DNA from: Zoogloea sp. LCSB751
GTDB taxonomy: Bacteria; Pseudomonadota; Gammaproteobacteria; Burkholderiales; Rhodocyclaceae
Length of the DNA stretch: 64,000 bases
NCBI RefSeq assembly: GCF_002028455.1
Contig: NZ_MWUM01000018.1
Coordinates: forward strand, 1 to 64,000
Reading direction: 5' to 3'
The notes under the pieces are model-generated. The model did no database searches. It had not been told where the DNA came from and saw nothing but the letters and a program-made list of their open reading frames with translations. This document shows positions 63,608 to 64,000 of the stretch, piece after piece. How positions within the stretch are numbered: position 1 is the stretch's first letter; each line of letters begins with the position of its first letter. The position numbers and the translations under genes were made by a program.

Positions 63608-64000
63608 TGAAAAACCTCAAACTCGCAGCCGTCGCTGCCAGCCTCTGCCTCGCCTTCAGTGCCGCAGCCATCGGCGCCCCTCTGTCAAAGGCCGAATATC
63701 AGGCCGGCAAAGAGGATGCATCGAACAAGTACAAATCCGACAAGGCCGCCTGCAAGGCCATGAGTGGCAACGCGCAGGATATCTGCATCGAAGAAGCCAA
63801 AGGCCGGGAAAGCATCGCCAAGGCCGAACTCGAGGCAAAGTATGAGCCGTCCGCCAAGCACAGCTATGAGGTCCGCCTGGCCAAGGCCGAAGCCGCCTAC
63901 GCGGTTGCCAAGGAAAAGTGCGACGACGCTGCCGGCAATGCCAAGGACGTGTGCCGCAAGGAGGCGAAGGCTGCCTATGTAACTGCAAAGGCCGACGCCA
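63607..64000 (+). CDS. Small exported Lys/Ala-rich protein (cut by window end)
   Basis: Start ATG 63607 behind AAAGGA; 131 residues are visible before the window ends. A signal peptide runs to AAAIGA. The mature part is Ala/Lys/Glu-rich and likely helical, with repeated phrases: SKAEYQAGKEDASNKYKSDK, the Cys-containing SGNAQDICIEEAKG, and later AGNAKDVCRKEAKAAY. The pattern of D-x-C-x-x-EAK at about 60-residue spacing suggests a duplicated module. The family resembles small periplasmic proteins of betaproteobacteria with no known function. Confidence 0.65.
   Translation, partial: MKNLKLAAVAASLCLAFSAAAIGAPLSKAEYQAGKEDASNKYKSDKAACKAMSGNAQDICIEEAKGRESIAKAELEAKYEPSAKHSYEVRLAKAEAAYAVAKEKCDDAAGNAKDVCRKEAKAAYVTAKADA

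Overview
The window reads as chromosome of a high-GC betaproteobacterium that degrades aromatic and alicyclic acids. The best guess is the Thauera/Azoarcus/Aromatoleum group of Rhodocyclales. This is inferred from gene content: a complete cyclohexanecarboxylate (ali/bad) route, glutaryl-CoA dehydrogenase, a tyrosine/homogentisate branch, an adipyl-CoA-type beta-oxidation operon and a B12-dependent ribonucleotide reductase. No rRNA, tRNA, CRISPR array or intact mobile element was seen.

Region 1 (1-9.9 kb) is alicyclic acid catabolism. A partial porin is followed by badK-aliA (minus), a divergent regulatory region, aliB (plus), badR (minus), then badH, badI, an acyl-CoA dehydrogenase, gcdH and a nitroreductase (plus). 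Together they take cyclohexanecarboxylate to its CoA ester, the 1-ene, 2-hydroxy and 2-keto CoA esters, ring-opened pimeloyl-CoA, and finally glutaryl-CoA to crotonyl-CoA. A strong terminator at 9838-9874 closes the region.

Region 2 (9.9-19.5 kb) is two divergent operons around one IclR regulator. To the left run iclR, an MFS transporter, hpd, a VOC protein, fah and maiA (tyrosine/4-hydroxyphenylpyruvate breakdown, but with no homogentisate dioxygenase here). To the right run paaF, paaH and a thiolase (dehydroadipyl-CoA to succinyl-CoA plus acetyl-CoA). The shared intergenic region carries three copies of a palindromic operator at roughly whole-turn spacing.

Region 3 (19.7-30 kb) is mixed: a TonB-dependent receptor, an alpha/beta hydrolase, a PEP-mutase/isocitrate-lyase family enzyme with a divergent LysR regulator and a clear LysR box, a PEBP protein, an AraC regulator, a hemolysin III family protein, a decayed PHA synthase, Dps, a small unknown protein and a PRC-barrel protein.

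Region 4 (30.3-36.5 kb) is accessory. It starts with the most unusual operon of the window: a TIR domain joined through a transmembrane helix to a VgrG3-like peptidoglycan-hydrolase domain, overlapped by a gene for an exported protein and followed by a membrane glycosyltransferase. A LysR/DHA2 efflux pair follows.

Region 5 (36.8-54.2 kb) holds nrdJ, an IS5-type transposase stub abutting its 3' end, an RNB exoribonuclease, a CheB-CheR-PAS protein facing a Crp-PAS protein, aconitase A, a protease with a glycine-zipper lipoprotein, small stress-type proteins, and cbpA-cbpM behind an internally deleted flavodoxin-like gene. It ends in a scar where a divergent isochorismatase/LysR pair lost both 5' ends. 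Region 6 (54.2-64 kb) is a giant cyclic beta-1,2-glucan synthase gene and the start of a small exported lysine/alanine-rich protein cut by the window end.

Functions rest on motif and family recognition by eye; no database search was run.
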